Positions 25,932-34,645 of a stretch of DNA of 42,503 nucleotides are shown here, piece by piece; the stretch's first letter is position 1, and the number at the start of each line of letters is the position of its first letter. Source of the DNA: Kitasatospora griseola (GTDB lineage Bacteria > Actinomycetota > Actinomycetes > Streptomycetales > Streptomycetaceae); NCBI RefSeq assembly GCF_014648555.1, contig NZ_BMRI01000008.1, positions 90,345 through 132,847 of the forward strand, written 5' to 3'. The position numbers were made by a program, and so were the translations under genes. The notes below the pieces were generated by a model that ran no database searches, was not told the origin of the DNA, and saw only the letters and a program-made list of their open reading frames with translations.

Positions 25932-27253
25932 ACGCCGACCGCACCGACCCCGCCGTACTGCGCGAGCTGATCGCCACCGAACTGCTGGCCGCCCGGGAGC
26001 GCACCGCACTGCTCACGGGCGCCGTGGAGGACGCCGAACTGGTCGCCCAGCACTCGCCGTTGATGTCGCCGCTGGTCTGGGACCTGGCGCACATCGGCAA
26101 CCAGGAGGAGCTGTGGCTGCTGCGCAATGTCGGCGGCCGCGACCCGATGCACCCGGAGATCGACCCGCTGTACGACGCGTTCGAGCACCCGCGCTCCGAG
26201 CGGCCCAGCCTGCCGCTCCTGCCGCCCGACCAGGCCCGCGCCTACGCGCACGAGGTGCGCGGCCGGGTGCTGGACCTGCTGGCCGCCACCCCGCTGGAGG
26301 GTGCGCCGCTGCTGGACGCCGGGTTCGCGTTCGGGATGATCGCGCAGCACGAGCAGCAGCACGACGAGACGATGCTGATCACCCACCAGCTGCGCACCGG
26401 CCCGGCGGTCCTGGACGCCCCTCCCCCGCCCGCCGCCGAGGGCGTCCTGCGCCCCGAAGTGCTGGTCCCCGCCGGACCGTTCACCATGGGCACCGACACC
26501 GAGCCGTGGTCGCTGGACAACGAGCGACCGGCCCACCGGGTGGACCTGCCGGCGTTCTGGCTGGACACCGCGCCGGTCTCCAACTCCGCCTACCAGGCGT
26601 TCATCGCGGACGGCGGCTACCGGGAGCCCCGCTGGTGGACTCCGGCCGGCTGGGAGCACCGGATGGCCGCCGACCTGACGGCGCCGCTGTTCTGGACCGA
26701 GCAGGGCGGACAGTGGCTGCGCCGCCGGTTCGGCCACCTGGAGCCGGTGCCGCCGAACGAGCCTGTGCTGCACGTCAGTTGGTACGAGGCGGACGCGTAC
26801 GCGCGATGGGCGGGACGACGGCTGCCGACCGAGGCGGAGTGGGAGAAGGCGGCCCGGCACGACCCGGCGACCGGCCGCTCCCGCCGCTTCCCGTGGGGCG
26901 ACGAGCCGCCCGGCCCGGAGCACGCCAACCTGGGCCAGCGCCACCTGCGCCCGGCCCCGGTCGGCGCCTACCCGCAGGGCGAGTCTCCGTACGGGGCACG
27001 GCAGTTGATCGGCGACGTGTGGGAGTGGACGGCGAGCGACTTCGCCGCCTACCCGGGATTCCGGGCGTGGCCGTACCGGGAGTACTCGGAGGTGTTCTTC
27101 GGGCCCGAGTACAAGGTGCTGCGCGGCGGTTCCTTCGCGGTGGCGCCGGTCGCCTGCCGGGGCACCTTCCGCAACTGGGACTACCCGATCCGGCGGCAGA
27201 TCTTCTCCGGGTTCCGCACCGCCCGTGACGCCGAGGGCGCGGGTGAGGCCTGA
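25925..27253 (+). CDS. egtB: Ergothioneine biosynthesis sulfoxide synthase EgtB
   Basis: A 442-residue non-heme iron enzyme that uses O2 to couple hercynine with gamma-glutamylcysteine. The N-terminal DinB-like domain has the iron-binding His in LAHIGNQEELW (about residue 58) and the HX3HXE motif in AQHEQQHDE (about residue 140). The C-terminal FGE/sulfatase-modifying domain shows FTMGTDTEPWSLDNERPAH, RLPTEAEWEKAAR, DVWEWTAS and GGSFAVAPVACRGTFRNWDY. GTG at 25925 was chosen because AGGAGG lies 7 nt upstream and it overlaps the egtA end. Coupled to egtC by a shared TGATG. Confidence 0.95.
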   Translation: MLNADRTDPAVLRELIATELLAARERTALLTGAVEDAELVAQHSPLMSPLVWDLAHIGNQEELWLLRNVGGRDPMHPEIDPLYDAFEHPRSERPSLPLLPPDQARAYAHEVRGRVLDLLAATPLEGAPLLDAGFAFGMIAQHEQQHDETMLITHQLRTGPAVLDAPPPPAAEGVLRPEVLVPAGPFTMGTDTEPWSLDNERPAHRVDLPAFWLDTAPVSNSAYQAFIADGGYREPRWWTPAGWEHRMAADLTAPLFWTEQGGQWLRRRFGHLEPVPPNEPVLHVSWYEADAYARWAGRRLPTEAEWEKAARHDPATGRSRRFPWGDEPPGPEHANLGQRHLRPAPVGAYPQGESPYGARQLIGDVWEWTASDFAAYPGFRAWPYREYSEVFFGPEYKVLRGGSFAVAPVACRGTFRNWDYPIRRQIFSGFRTARDAEGAGEA

Positions 27254-28029
27254 TGTGTCGTCACTTCGCCTATCTGGGAAAGCCAGTGGCGCTGCGCACG
27301 GTGCTGCTGGATCCGCCGTTCGGGCCGCTGCGGCAGTCCTGGGCGCCCCGGTTGCAGCGCCACGGCACCGTCAACGTGGACGGCTACGGGGTGGGTTGGT
27401 ACGCCGAGGGCGACGAGCGGCCGGCCCGCTACCGGCGGGAGGGGCCGATCTGGGCCGACGGCGACCTGGCGGACCTGGCCCGGGTGGTGCGCTCGCACGC
27501 GATCCTCGGCGCGGTCCGCTCGGCCACCCCGGGCTGCGCGCCGGGCCCGCAGGCGGCAGCGCCGTTCGCCGCCGGGCGCTGGCTGTTCAGCCACAACGGG
27601 GCGCTGCCGGGCTGGCCGGGCGCGTTCGAGCCGCTGGCCGAACTGATCCCGACCGGTGAGCTGTTGGAGCTGGAGGCGCGCACCGATTCGGCGCTGCTCT
27701 GGGCGGTGGTGCTGAACCGGCTGCGCAGCGGCGTCGAGTTGGGAAAGGCGCTGGCCGAAGTGTGCCTGGCGGCGTCCGAGTTGGCCGATGCCCGGATCAA
27801 CCTGCTGGCCACCGACGGCCGCAGCCTGGCCGCGACCGCCTGGGGGGACACGCTGTTCCGGCGGCGGGACGCGGACGGTTCGCTGCTGGTGGCCTCCGAG
27901 CCGTTCGACGACGGGCCGGGCTGGTCCGAAGTCCCCGACCGTTGCCTGCTGGTGGCCGACGCGGCCGGCAGCACGCTCACCCCCCTGGCCCCGACCGGGC
28001 CGCGTAGCCGAGAGGACGCCCCGCTGTGA
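27253..28029 (+). CDS. egtC: Gamma-glutamyl-hercynylcysteine sulfoxide hydrolase EgtC
   Basis: A 258-residue class II glutamine-amidotransferase-fold (Ntn) hydrolase that removes glutamate from the EgtB product. Cys2 after Met removal (MCRHFAYLG) is the nucleophile. GYGVGWYAEG, the VRSATPG turn and FSHNGALPGWP are the expected oxyanion and substrate segments. Its start shares a base with the egtB stop, and its end overlaps egtD by 4 nt, so it sits in the middle of a tightly coupled operon. Confidence 0.95.
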   Translation: MCRHFAYLGKPVALRTVLLDPPFGPLRQSWAPRLQRHGTVNVDGYGVGWYAEGDERPARYRREGPIWADGDLADLARVVRSHAILGAVRSATPGCAPGPQAAAPFAAGRWLFSHNGALPGWPGAFEPLAELIPTGELLELEARTDSALLWAVVLNRLRSGVELGKALAEVCLAASELADARINLLATDGRSLAATAWGDTLFRRRDADGSLLVASEPFDDGPGWSEVPDRCLLVADAAGSTLTPLAPTGPRSREDAPL

Positions 28030-29015
28030 CCGGATACCGGCTGACCCGCCTGCTGCCCGCCGACCACCTGCACCGGGCGCTGCGCGCCGATGCGCGCGCA
28101 GGTCTGACGGGGCAGCCCAAACGGCTGCCGCCGAAGTGGTTCTACGACGCCCGGGGCTCCGAGCTGTTCGAGGAGATCACCCGGCTGCCCGAGTACTACC
28201 CGACCCGCGCGGAGCGGGAGATCCTGACCGTGCGGGCCGGGGAGATCGCGGCCGCGACCGGGGCCCGCACCCTGGTCGAGCTGGGCTCCGGCTCCTCGGA
28301 GAAGACCCGGCTGCTGCTGGACGCGCTGCGCGGGCACGGCACCCTGGAGCGGTACGTGCCGGTCGACGTCAGCGAGAGCGCGTTGGAGTCGGCGGCCACG
28401 TCGCTGATCGAGGAGTACCCGGGGCTCGACGTCTCCGCGGTGCTCTCGGACTTCACCACCGGTCTCGGCCTGCCGGAGGAGGGCGGCGGCCCGCGGCTGG
28501 TGGTGTTCCTCGGCGGCACGCTGGGCAACCTGGTGCCGGCCGAGCGGGCGGCGTTCCTGTCCGGCCTGCGGGCCCAACTGCTGCCGGGCGACGCCCTGTT
28601 GCTGGGCACCGACCTGGTGAAGGACCCGGCGGTGCTGGTCGCCGCGTACGACGACGCGGCGGGGGTGACGGCGGCGTTCAACCGGAACCTGCTGTCCGTG
28701 CTGAACCGGGAGCTGGACGCGGACTTCGACCCCGCGCAGTTCGCGCACGTCGCGCTCTGGGATCCCGAGCAGGAGTGGATCGAGATGCGGCTGCGCTCGC
28801 TGCGGGCGCAGAGCGTGAAGATCACGGAGTTGGGTCTCGCGGTGCACTTCGAGGAGGGCGAGGAGCTGTACACGGAGGTGTCGGCGAAGTTCCGCCGGGA
28901 GCGGATCGAGCGTGAACTGTTCGCCGCGGGGCTGAAGTTGAGCGACTGGTGGACGGACGCGGAGGGCCGGTTCGGGCTGTCGCTGTCGCGGCCGATGACG
29001 GACGCCTCGGACTGA
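28026..29015 (+). CDS. egtD: L-histidine N(alpha)-methyltransferase EgtD
   Basis: A 329-residue SAM-dependent enzyme that trimethylates histidine to hercynine, the first committed step. Family marks are PPKWFYDARGSELFEEITRLPEYYPTR near residue 40, the SAM motif VELGSGSSEKTR near 88, and VVFLGGTLGNLVPAE near 158. It starts with GTG, overlapping the egtC stop (GTGA). It is the last egt gene here, as no EgtE-type PLP lyase follows. Confidence 0.95.
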   Translation: MTGYRLTRLLPADHLHRALRADARAGLTGQPKRLPPKWFYDARGSELFEEITRLPEYYPTRAEREILTVRAGEIAAATGARTLVELGSGSSEKTRLLLDALRGHGTLERYVPVDVSESALESAATSLIEEYPGLDVSAVLSDFTTGLGLPEEGGGPRLVVFLGGTLGNLVPAERAAFLSGLRAQLLPGDALLLGTDLVKDPAVLVAAYDDAAGVTAAFNRNLLSVLNRELDADFDPAQFAHVALWDPEQEWIEMRLRSLRAQSVKITELGLAVHFEEGEELYTEVSAKFRRERIERELFAAGLKLSDWWTDAEGRFGLSLSRPMTDASD

Positions 29016-29028
29016 GCGGCGACTGCCG

Positions 29029-29066
29029 GGCCCGCCCGTCGGCGGTAATTCGCTGGCGGGCGGGCC
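29029..29066 (+). terminator. Hairpin terminator after the egt operon
   Basis: A perfect 10-bp outer stem (29029-29038 with 29057-29066) enclosing a small inner GCG/CGC stem and a GTAATT loop, 14 nt past egtD. Confidence 0.75.
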
Positions 29067-29076
29067 GCTGTGTCCG

Positions 29077-29082
29077 GACAAT
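29077..29082 (+). promoter_or_regulatory. Candidate -10 box for leaderless phosphotransferase transcript
   Basis: GACAAT, then exactly 6 nt, then GTG at 29089, the same arrangement as before lnt. It lies after the egt terminator, so the next gene is probably not part of that operon. Confidence 0.5.
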
Positions 29083-29088
29083 GCCGGG

Positions 29089-30276
29089 GTGCAGAACACT
29101 GAACAGCGGACGGCGACCGTCCTGATCGCATGGCAGGGTGAACTTCTCGGCGCAGTGGGGCCTTTCACGACCTCCTCGCCCTACTGGCCGGAGATCGGCG
29201 AGGTGGTGCGGGCGGCCGCCGAGGCGGCCGGGGCGCCGGTGGCGCTGTTGCGGATGCTCTCCGTGGAGGGCGGGGAGACCGGCAGCTGCGGTGACGTGGT
29301 GTACCTGGCGCAGGCGCTGGAGCGTCCCTCGCGGCCGCTCGCCGCCGCCCCCGCAGTGGAGCTGGACGAGCAGCCGCTGCGGCTGCCATGGGCGTCGGCG
29401 GACGGGTTGGCCGCGGAGTGGGCCTGGGCGGACGGCGAGTTGGCGGCGCTGGGGCGGCCGCGGTCCGGCCCGGTGGAGCAACTGCGCAGCTGGAACCTGT
29501 CGGCGCTGTCCCGCTTCCCGACCGGTGCGGGCGCGGCCTGGCTGAAGAGCACTCCGCCGTTCGCGGTGGCCGAGGCCGAAGTGATCGCCCGGGTGGCGAA
29601 GGCCGATCCGGGGCTGGTGCCGCAGGTGCTGGCGGCGGACGGTCGCCGGATGCTGATGGCGGACGTGCCGGGCGTGGACTGCTGGGGGCTGCCGGAGGAC
29701 GGCATGCTGAGTGTCGTCGACCGGTGGGCGGCCGTGCAGGCGGCCGCTGCCGCGGACGGGCCGGGCGGGTTGACCGACCGCTCGCCGGCGGCGCTGGCGG
29801 AGCTGTTCCCGGCGCTGCTGGAGCGGCTGCGGCCGGAGCTGACCGCCGAGGAGTACGACCGGGCCCTGGCACTGGCCGACCGGCTTCCCGCGCTGGTCGA
29901 CGAACTCGCGGACTGCGGGCTGCCGTTGACGCTGGTGCACGGCGACTGCCACCCGGGCAACTGGCGCTGGGACGGCGAGCGCGGGGTGGTCCTGGACTTC
30001 TCCGACGCGGTGTGGAGCCACCCGGCCCTCGACGGCCTGCGCCCCGACCCGTTCCTCTCCCCCGAGCGCGCCGCCCAGGTCCGGGCCCGCTGGGCCGCCG
30101 CCTGGCAGGCCCTCGTCCCCGGCAGCGACCCGCTGCGCGCGCTGAAGCCGGCCACCCCGCTGATGCACCTCCACTACGCGCTGCGCTACCAGGAGTTCCT
30201 GGACGGCATCGAGCCCAGCGAGCGCCCGTACCACGCGGGCGACCCGGCGGCGTCCCTGCGCCGCGCCCTGCGGTAA
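29089..30276 (+). CDS. APH-fold phosphotransferase with extra N-terminal domain
   Basis: A 395-residue protein. The C-terminal two thirds have the aminoglycoside-phosphotransferase/choline-kinase fold, with the Brenner-type motif LVHGDCHPGNWRW near residue 283 and the metal-binding VLDFSDAVW after it. The first ~110 residues (TATVLIAWQGELLGAVGPF, then ALLRMLSVEGG) look like a separate, perhaps degenerate Nudix-like, domain. Substrate unknown; it may be a small-molecule kinase rather than a resistance enzyme. It follows the egt operon but has its own probable promoter. The stop codon overlaps a TAAACGCTTTCCC sequence related to the AAGCGCTT motif discussed in the findings. Confidence 0.78.
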   Translation: MQNTEQRTATVLIAWQGELLGAVGPFTTSSPYWPEIGEVVRAAAEAAGAPVALLRMLSVEGGETGSCGDVVYLAQALERPSRPLAAAPAVELDEQPLRLPWASADGLAAEWAWADGELAALGRPRSGPVEQLRSWNLSALSRFPTGAGAAWLKSTPPFAVAEAEVIARVAKADPGLVPQVLAADGRRMLMADVPGVDCWGLPEDGMLSVVDRWAAVQAAAAADGPGGLTDRSPAALAELFPALLERLRPELTAEEYDRALALADRLPALVDELADCGLPLTLVHGDCHPGNWRWDGERGVVLDFSDAVWSHPALDGLRPDPFLSPERAAQVRARWAAAWQALVPGSDPLRALKPATPLMHLHYALRYQEFLDGIEPSERPYHAGDPAASLRRALR

Positions 30277-30357
30277 ACGCTTTCCCTCCGGAGTGCGGGG
30301 CCGCCCGGTGAGCGACGTCGAGCCGCGTGCCCGACCGGGGGCCCCGTAGCATCCGAC

Positions 30358-30408
30358 GCCGAAGCGGCGGCCGGGACCGTTCATCACGGTCCCGGCCGCC
30401 GCTTCGGC
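30358..30408. terminator. Bidirectional terminator, 23-bp perfect stem
   Basis: Arms 30358-30380 and 30386-30408 are perfectly complementary, with a 5-nt loop TCATC. It lies between the convergent phosphotransferase and aquaporin genes and can serve both. Confidence 0.9.
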
Positions 30409-30422
30409 CGTCGTGTCGGGTA

Positions 30423-31154
30423 CTACACCCGGGCGTCGGTGGCCAGGGCCTCCGCGACCGGAAGGTTCGGCTGCGGGTGGGTCAGCAGGTGGATGCCCGC
30501 CGCCAGTGCGCCGCCGACCAGCGGGGCGAGCAGGAACAACCACAGTTGGGAGAGCGCGTCGCCGCCTGCGAACAGCGCCGGGCCGAGGCTGCGCGCCGGG
30601 TTGACCGAGGTGCCGGTGAGCGGGATGCCGACCAGGTGGACGACCGCCAGGGCGATGCCGATCGGCAGCCCGTCGAAGCCGACCGCGGCCAGCCGGTGGG
30701 TGACCGCCAGCACCACGTACACCAGCAGGAAGGTGAGGACGACCTCGGTCAGGAACGCGCCGCCGGCGTTGATGTGCACCTCGGAGCGGTCGCCCCAGCC
30801 GTTGGTGCCGAGCTTGCCGTGGGTCTCCAGCCCCGGCACCTGCTTGGCCAGCACCAGGACGAGCGCCGCGCCGGCGATGCCGCCGAGCACCTGCGCGATC
30901 CAGTACGACACCGCGGTGCGCCCGTCGATCCGGCGGGCCAGCAGGAAGCCGAGCGTCACCGCCGGGTTCACGTGGCAGCCGGATATCGGTCCGAGCGCGT
31001 ACGCCAGCGCGAGCAGTACGAAGCCGAACGCCAGCGCGATGCCGACCGGGCCGATCGCCTCGCCCGCGAGCACCGCGGCGCCCACCGCCAGCAGAACCAG
31101 CAGCAGCGTCCCGAGGAACTCGCCGATCACCGCCCGCCTGTCCGTTCCACCCAT
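30423..31154 (-). CDS. Aquaporin Z-like water channel (MIP family)
   Basis: A 243-residue membrane channel with six transmembrane segments and the two NPA half-helices, HVNPAVT (about residue 60) and SVNPARS (about residue 184). Likely selectivity-filter residues are Phe in ALAFGF, His in AVVHLVG, Thr in TGTSVNPA and the Arg of NPAR, the narrow F/H/T/R set of water-selective AqpZ rather than glycerol facilitators. The start at 31154 was chosen because AGGAGGA lies 8 nt upstream; 16 extra residues from 31202 are less likely. A long upstream region with TCCGTT repeats suggests regulation, perhaps by osmotic stress, which is inference. Confidence 0.9.
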   Translation of the reverse strand: MGGTDRRAVIGEFLGTLLLVLLAVGAAVLAGEAIGPVGIALAFGFVLLALAYALGPISGCHVNPAVTLGFLLARRIDGRTAVSYWIAQVLGGIAGAALVLVLAKQVPGLETHGKLGTNGWGDRSEVHINAGGAFLTEVVLTFLLVYVVLAVTHRLAAVGFDGLPIGIALAVVHLVGIPLTGTSVNPARSLGPALFAGGDALSQLWLFLLAPLVGGALAAGIHLLTHPQPNLPVAEALATDARV

Positions 31155-31258
31155 ACGCCTGGTCCTCCTGACCGTCAGGGCAGGCGGACCGGTGCCGCCC
31201 ACGTCCGGCCAACCATGGTCGACCGTTCGAGCGACCGCATGTCGGCCGGACGGCGCAA

Positions 31259-31353
31259 CGCCGTGTTCACGGCGCGTCCGCCTGCCGAATTGCTCCGAAC
31301 GGATGAAACCGTACGGAAACGGAGAGCATTATGCAAAACGGAAGTAAAACGGA
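31259..31353 (-). promoter_or_regulatory. Promoter region of the aquaporin gene with TCCGTT direct repeats
   Basis: The lowest-GC stretch nearby. On the minus strand a CATAAT (31333-31328) is a good -10. Four TCCGTT copies start at 31353, 31342, 31323 and 31303, plus a TCCGTA at 31317, so they straddle the promoter. A 7-bp inverted repeat CGCCGTG-TT-CACGGCG (31259-31274) lies downstream in the leader. The aquaporin leader would be about 165 nt. Confidence 0.5.
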
Positions 31354-31452
31354 CAGACAGGGACGGGCTGGGCAGTGAGCTGCTGTCGGAACGTCAGACC
31401 ATCGGCCCGGACGGCCCTGGAGGGCATCCGCGGCACGTTCCACCGGCGCCCG

Positions 31453-32082
31453 TCAACTCAGCTTGCGGTAGCGGAGTTCGAGCCCGTCGAGGAGGGCTTC
31501 GAGGCCGGTTTCGAAGGCGCCTTCGTCGATGGTGCGGCGGTGTTCGGCGAGGCGGTGGGCGTCGGCGAGGTGGGGGTAGTCGGCGGTGTAGAGGGCGGCG
31601 TCCTCGGGGAAGCCGGCGGCGAACGAGCCGAGGGCGGAGCCGGTGACGAAGTAGCGCATCAGGGCGCCGATCCGGGTGGCCTGGCCGCGGGGCCAGCCGG
31701 CGTCGACCAGGCAGCCGAAGACGGCGTCGGCGAGGCGCAGCGCGTTGGGGCGGCGGCCGGGGCCCTGGGCGAGGACGGGGACGAGGTGGGGGTGGGCGGC
31801 CAGGGCGGCGCGGTAGGAGCGGGCCCAGTCGCGCAGGGCGGTGCGCCAGTCGTCCGGCGCGTCGAACATGGTGAGGTCGACCTCGCCCATCACACTGTCG
31901 ACCACGGCGTCCAGGAGTTCGTCCTTGGTGGCGAAGTGGTTGTAGAGGGACGGTCCGCTGACGGAGAGTTCGGCGGCCAGGCGGCGGGTGGAGAGGGCGG
32001 GCAGTCCCTCGGTGTCGACCAGGGCGAGTGCGGCGGCGACGATCCGGTCCCGGCTGAGCAGGGGGGTGCGCGGTCGGGCGAT
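31453..32082 (-). CDS. TetR/AcrR-family regulator, apparent ATC start codon
   Basis: A 209-residue TetR protein when read from ATC at 32082. The N-terminus ARPRTPLLSRDRIVAAAL and the HTH STRRLAAELSVSGPSLYNHFATKDELLDAVV are typical. The C-terminal domain includes ALRDWARSYRAALAAHPHLVPVLA. No ATG, GTG or TTG is in frame between the stop at 32161-32163 and the HTH. The first GTG (31905) would delete the HTH. The ATC sits where homologues have the Met of M-A-R-P-R-T-P, and GAGGAGG precedes it at ideal spacing. An ATG at 32122 is in another frame. It is divergent from the acyl-CoA dehydrogenase operon and probably represses it from the palindrome at 32175. Confidence 0.85.
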   Translation of the reverse strand: MARPRTPLLSRDRIVAAALALVDTEGLPALSTRRLAAELSVSGPSLYNHFATKDELLDAVVDSVMGEVDLTMFDAPDDWRTALRDWARSYRAALAAHPHLVPVLAQGPGRRPNALRLADAVFGCLVDAGWPRGQATRIGALMRYFVTGSALGSFAAGFPEDAALYTADYPHLADAHRLAEHRRTIDEGAFETGLEALLDGLELRYRKLS

Positions 32083-32161
32083 CTTGGCCTCCTCGGGTCG
32101 CGGGCCGACGGAACCGGCCCATTGTCGCAGGCAGCCTCTTCCGTGCGGGGCGGGGGCGGGC

Positions 32162-32193
32162 TACAGTCGCCGTAAAACTTGCACCGCTAGTTT
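32162..32193 (+). promoter_or_regulatory. Promoter and TetR-type operator of the acyl-CoA dehydrogenase operon
   Basis: TACAGT at 32162-32167 is a likely -10. An imperfect 19-bp palindrome follows at 32175-32193: AAACTTGCACCGCTAGTTT, pairing as AAACT-x-GC...GC-x-AGTTT. It would overlap the transcription start, the usual place for a repressor such as the divergent TetR protein. Confidence 0.6.
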
Positions 32194-32218
32194 ATTGGGA
32201 CTGTCGAGGGGTCGCCGC

Positions 32219-33367
32219 GTGGACCTGGAGCTGACCGAGGAGCAGGCCGCCGTCAGGGAGTTGGCGGCCGGGTTCGCCGACCGGGAGATCGTGCCGTTCG
32301 CCGCCGAGTGGGACCGGGCGGAGTCGATCGACCTGGGGATCGTGAAGAAGCTCGGCGCGCTGGGCTTCCTCGGCCTGACCCTGCCGGAGGAGTACGGCGG
32401 CAGCGGCGGCGACCACCTGGCGTACTGCCTGGTGCTGGAGGAGCTCGGGCGCGGCGACTCCTCGGTGCGCGGGGTGGTGTCGGTCTCGCTGGGCCTGGTC
32501 GCCAAGTCGATCAACGCGTTCGGCACGGAGGAGCAGAAGCGGCAGTGGCTGCCGCGGCTGTGCTCGGGCGAGGCGCTGGCGTGTTTCGCGCTGACCGAGC
32601 CCGGCACCGGGTCCGACGCGGCGAACCTGACCACCCGGGCGGTGCGGGACGGCGACCACTGGCTGATCTCGGGTTCGAAGATGTTCATCACCAACGGGAC
32701 GTGGGCCGAGGTGGCGCTGGTGTTCGCCCGCACCGGCGAACCCGGACACCGGGGGGTGAGCGCTTTCCTGGTGCCCACCGACACGCCCGGGTTCACCCGC
32801 ACGCCGATCCACGGCAAGCTGGGCCTGCGCGGCCAGGCGACCGCCGAGCTGTCCTTCGACGCGGTCCGGGTGCCCGACAGTGCCCGGCTCGGCGCGGAGG
32901 GCAAGGGCTTCACGGTGGCGATGGCGGCGCTCGCCAAGGGTCGGATGTCGGTCGCGGCGGGCTGCGTCGGCATCGCGCAGGCCTCCCTCGACGCGGCGGT
33001 CCGCTACGCCGGCGAACGCGAGCAGTTCGGAAAGTCCATCGCCCACCACCAGTTGGTTCAGGAGCTGCTGGCCGACATCGCGGTGGACGTGGCCGCGGCG
33101 CGGCTGCTGACCTGGCGGGTGGCCGACCTGGTCGACCGCGGCCTGCCGTTCGCCACCGAGTCCTCGGTCGCCAAGCTGTTCGCCTCCGAGGCGGCGGTGC
33201 GGTCGGCGAACAACGCGCTGCAGGTGTTCGGCGGGTACGGCTTCATCGACGAGTACCCGGTCGGCAAGTACCTGCGCGACGCCCGCGTGATGACGCTGTA
33301 CGAGGGCACCAGTCAGATCCACAAGCTGCTCATCGGGCGTTCCCTCACCGGGGTCAACGCCTTCTGA
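32219..33367 (+). CDS. Acyl-CoA dehydrogenase
   Basis: A 382-residue FAD-dependent acyl-CoA dehydrogenase of the short/medium/branched-chain type. It has [20 protein letters not shown] at the start, [19 protein letters not shown] (FAD/acyl signature 1) near residue 120, and [36 protein letters not shown] near the end, which includes the Glu of YEGT used as catalytic base. It removes two hydrogens from acyl-CoA, passing electrons to ETF. GTG at 32219 follows GAGGGG. First gene of a three-gene set with thiolase and SDR genes, with a TetR-type operator in front. Confidence 0.93.
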   Translation: MDLELTEEQAAVRELAAGFADREIVPFAAEWDRAESIDLGIVKKLGALGFLGLTLPEEYGGSGGDHLAYCLVLEELGRGDSSVRGVVSVSLGLVAKSINAFGTEEQKRQWLPRLCSGEALACFALTEPGTGSDAANLTTRAVRDGDHWLISGSKMFITNGTWAEVALVFARTGEPGHRGVSAFLVPTDTPGFTRTPIHGKLGLRGQATAELSFDAVRVPDSARLGAEGKGFTVAMAALAKGRMSVAAGCVGIAQASLDAAVRYAGEREQFGKSIAHHQLVQELLADIAVDVAAARLLTWRVADLVDRGLPFATESSVAKLFASEAAVRSANNALQVFGGYGFIDEYPVGKYLRDARVMTLYEGTSQIHKLLIGRSLTGVNAF

Positions 33368-33422
33368 CCGTGCGTCACGAGCGCACCGGTCGGCCGACCG
33401 TCACGAACAGGAGCTCGACGAA

Positions 33423-34610
<1,188 letters not shown>

Positions 34611-34645
34611 CTTCATTCATGACGAACCATCGGAAAGGTGTGACT

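Noticed and set aside
31331..31378. Tiny ORF of 15 codons (MQNGSK...) with a GGAGAG site upstream
   Set aside because: It overlaps the likely -10 box of the aquaporin promoter on the other strand, is very short and has no recognisable product.
31394..32122. 242-residue frame starting with ATG at 32122 over the TetR gene
   Set aside because: It is an out-of-frame shadow: Arg/Pro-rich, no domain, while the other frame encodes a full TetR protein. It is relevant only because its ATG is not the TetR start.
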